From Desulfobacterales bacterium (GTDB lineage Bacteria; Desulfobacterota; Desulfobacteria; Desulfobacterales; UBA11574): a stretch of 5,981 bases of DNA. Below are positions 5,078 to 5,981 of the stretch, piece by piece. The stretch lies in assembly GCA_030601485.1 (NCBI GenBank), contig JAUVTO010000125.1, positions 1 to 5,981 of the forward strand, given 5' to 3'. Every line of letters begins with the position of its first letter. Position 1 is the stretch's first letter. The translations under genes were made by a program, and so were the position numbers. The notes below the pieces were generated by a model. That model ran no database searches. It saw nothing but the letters and a program-made list of their open reading frames with translations, and was not told where the DNA came from.

Positions 5078-5383
5078 ATATTATACTCTCTCCAGAAATA
5101 AACACCGGCTTTATCATTGAGCTCTCAGTTTTTTCAGTTATGTTGCGAGATGCTCTTTAAATCGGAAAAAAATAGAGTGCGTCCCCTCCTCTTTCTATAA
5201 AAGATCTTCAATATTCATGCCATGTGTACGGAAACTTAAAAAATGACAATAAAAAGTATGAGAATCAATATGTTATGTTAATACTGTCACTATGGGATAA
5301 AGGCAAAGGAATCCGAATTAAGAGACACTTACAAATATTTCGGATTTACGATAGACATCGGTATGCTACCAATCTTAGGAATA

Positions 5384-5436
5384 TTGGAGTGCTAAAGCGT
5401 TCCATCCGGATCACTCCAAAACTCCATCACTCCAAG
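5384..5436. repeat. ACTCCA octads with an inverted TTGGAGTG copy
   Basis: ACTCCA recurs with an 8-bp period at 5413, 5421 and 5429. CACTCCAA (5412-5419 and 5428-5435) can pair with TTGGAGTG at 5384-5391, giving two alternative 8-bp stems. The loop contains the palindrome ATCCGGAT (5404-5411). No function is evident. Confidence 0.55.
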
Positions 5437-5599
5437 GCTCCCATGTTAGATGAGCACAGTTTGATCAATATATACAGTATCTTTCATAAATACAGCCATT
5501 TATTCGGGCAAGAGTGTATTGACGGGCCATTTATAAAAAATAGAATTACTTAATGGATTGTATGTGAGGATAAGATTAAAAAACGTTTCATATTTATTG

Positions 5600-5619
5600 A
5601 TGATACATAATTGTATCAT
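5600..5619. repeat. Perfect 8-bp dyad around TAAT
   Basis: ATGATACA (5600-5607) and TGTATCAT (5612-5619) form a perfect inverted repeat with a 4-base centre. The size and symmetry suit an operator for a dimeric regulator or a small hairpin. No regulator can be named. Confidence 0.4.
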
Positions 5620-5734
5620 GAGACAGGCTTGGAAACTATTCATTAAGACTGGATAAAGCACTATTGAGTGTTTCTTGGCAAGAACGTACAGTCATGTAGG
5701 TTAGGTGGTTAAACGTCATTAACATCTTTAATGT

Positions 5735-5751
5735 CACAAAGCTTATGCCAA
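5735..5751 (-). promoter_or_regulatory. Possible sigma-54-type promoter, leftward
   Basis: The minus strand reads TTGGCATAAGCTTTGTG. It matches the -24/-12 consensus YTGGCAYRN4TTGCW, with correct GG-to-GC spacing but GT in place of GC at -12. It points toward the 72-residue gene, some 650 bases away, too far to assign it confidently. Confidence 0.25.
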
Positions 5752-5778
5752 ATATGTAACATAATTTTATTCTATGGC

Positions 5779-5795
5779 TTGGCATGTTTATTGTA
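5779..5795 (+). promoter_or_regulatory. Possible sigma-54-type promoter, rightward
   Basis: The plus strand reads TTGGCATGTTTATTGTA. The -24 element TTGGCATG is excellent and the spacing to the -12 element is right, but the -12 dinucleotide is GT rather than GC. The predicted start, about 5806, would lie just ahead of the two hairpins at 5811-5880. It would serve a gene beyond the right edge. The region is AT-rich, so chance is a real alternative. Confidence 0.28.
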
Positions 5796-5810
5796 TTAGA
5801 AGTATGATGC

Positions 5811-5836
5811 CCATGTAAAAAGTCTTTTTTACATGG
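5811..5836 (+). repeat. Perfect 11-bp hairpin, first of a pair
   Basis: CCATGTAAAAA (5811-5821) pairs perfectly with TTTTTACATGG (5826-5836) around GTCT. It lacks a GC-rich base or trailing U-run, so it is not a standard terminator. It lies directly downstream of the rightward sigma-54-like match. Confidence 0.55.
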
Positions 5837-5843
5837 ATTTAGG

Positions 5844-5880
5844 CCCCGGTTAAATAGATGCAAAAACGGATTTAACGGGG
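5844..5880 (+). repeat. Second hairpin, CCCCGG stem with one bulge
   Basis: CCCCGGTTAAAT (5844-5855) pairs with ATTTAACGGGG (5870-5880), with a single bulged G and a 14-base loop. TAAAAATTTA follows on the plus strand. It lies 7 bases after the first hairpin. As RNA the two would form a tandem stem-loop leader; a weak terminator is another reading. Confidence 0.5.
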
Positions 5881-5981
5881 TAAAAATTTAGGGATTCAGG
5901 AATTACGAATTATTTAAGCTTGTTGTCAGAATACTGAATTGGAGAAGCCTGTAAATTTAACAATTAAGTGATTAGGTTAAC

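Larger units (their letters stand above)
5078..5981. other. About 900 bases without a convincing gene; AT-rich, rich in dyads and short repeats
   Basis: No ORF here has a recognisable domain, a good ribosome binding site and plausible composition together. The segment is visibly more AT-rich than the genes to its left. It should contain the promoter of the 72-residue gene and rubrerythrin cluster near its left end, but no strong -35/-10 pair stands out. It holds an inverted repeat AATCCGAA/TTCGGATT (5310-5317 and 5339-5346), ACTCCA octads, a TGATACA dyad, two sigma-54-like matches and two consecutive hairpins near the right end. It may be a degraded intergenic zone with repeat or element remnants. 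Confidence 0.6.

Noticed and set aside
5224..5553. 109-residue plus-strand ORF starting at GTG
   Set aside because: No ribosome binding site, no recognisable domain, and it reads through the ACTCCA octads and inverted repeats. Composition is that of a chance ORF in AT-rich DNA.
5636..5863. 75-residue minus-strand ORF
   Set aside because: It crosses the first hairpin and both sigma-54-like sites, and shows no motif or ribosome binding site.

Overview
The window is an oxygen- and superoxide-defence gene cluster, with every recognisable gene on the minus strand (read right to left). The gene set is desulfoferrodoxin, rubrerythrin, a rubredoxin-like protein and a short-Q-loop cytochrome bd oxidase. 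This is typical of anaerobes, and together with the moderate GC and strong AGGAGG-type ribosome binding sites it best fits an anaerobic Desulfobacterota (deltaproteobacterial, probably sulfate-reducing) genome. That assignment is inferred from gene content; no taxonomic marker is present.

Layout in transcription order. Bases 5981-5078 are about 900 bases of AT-rich, repeat-bearing DNA with no convincing gene. Next come a 72-residue helical protein of unknown function (5077-4859), rubrerythrin (4795-4220), a 105-bp inverted-repeat spacer, desulfoferrodoxin (4077-3703), a tightly coupled rubredoxin-like protein (3689-3537), a 157-bp spacer with a GC-rich hairpin, and a 61-residue seven-cysteine zinc-ribbon-like protein (3379-3194). 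After these come cydA (3183-1882), a 249-bp spacer, cydB (1632-604), a small ORF resembling only the C-terminal tail of AhpC (620-375), and the start of a CBS-domain protein that runs off the left edge (324-1).

The genes fit one pathway. Cytochrome bd removes O2 at the membrane. Desulfoferrodoxin reduces superoxide to H2O2 in the cytoplasm, and rubrerythrin reduces H2O2 to water. The rubredoxin-like protein is a plausible electron carrier for these steps. The 72- and 61-residue proteins are uncharacterised candidates for accessory roles. The peroxiredoxin-like ORF looks like a relic of a peroxidase gene or a free-standing domain.

The most unusual non-coding structure is in the cydA-cydB spacer. 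A 142-bp MITE-like element (1648-1789) has 19-bp terminal inverted repeats (17/19 matching) and a perfect 6-bp flanking direct repeat, TAAATA. Three short arrays with a 7-bp period lie in and beside it. The element would place a strong RNA hairpin just ahead of the cydB ribosome binding site. The right-hand 900 bases hold several dyads, a pair of divergent sigma-54-like promoter matches, and two consecutive hairpins.
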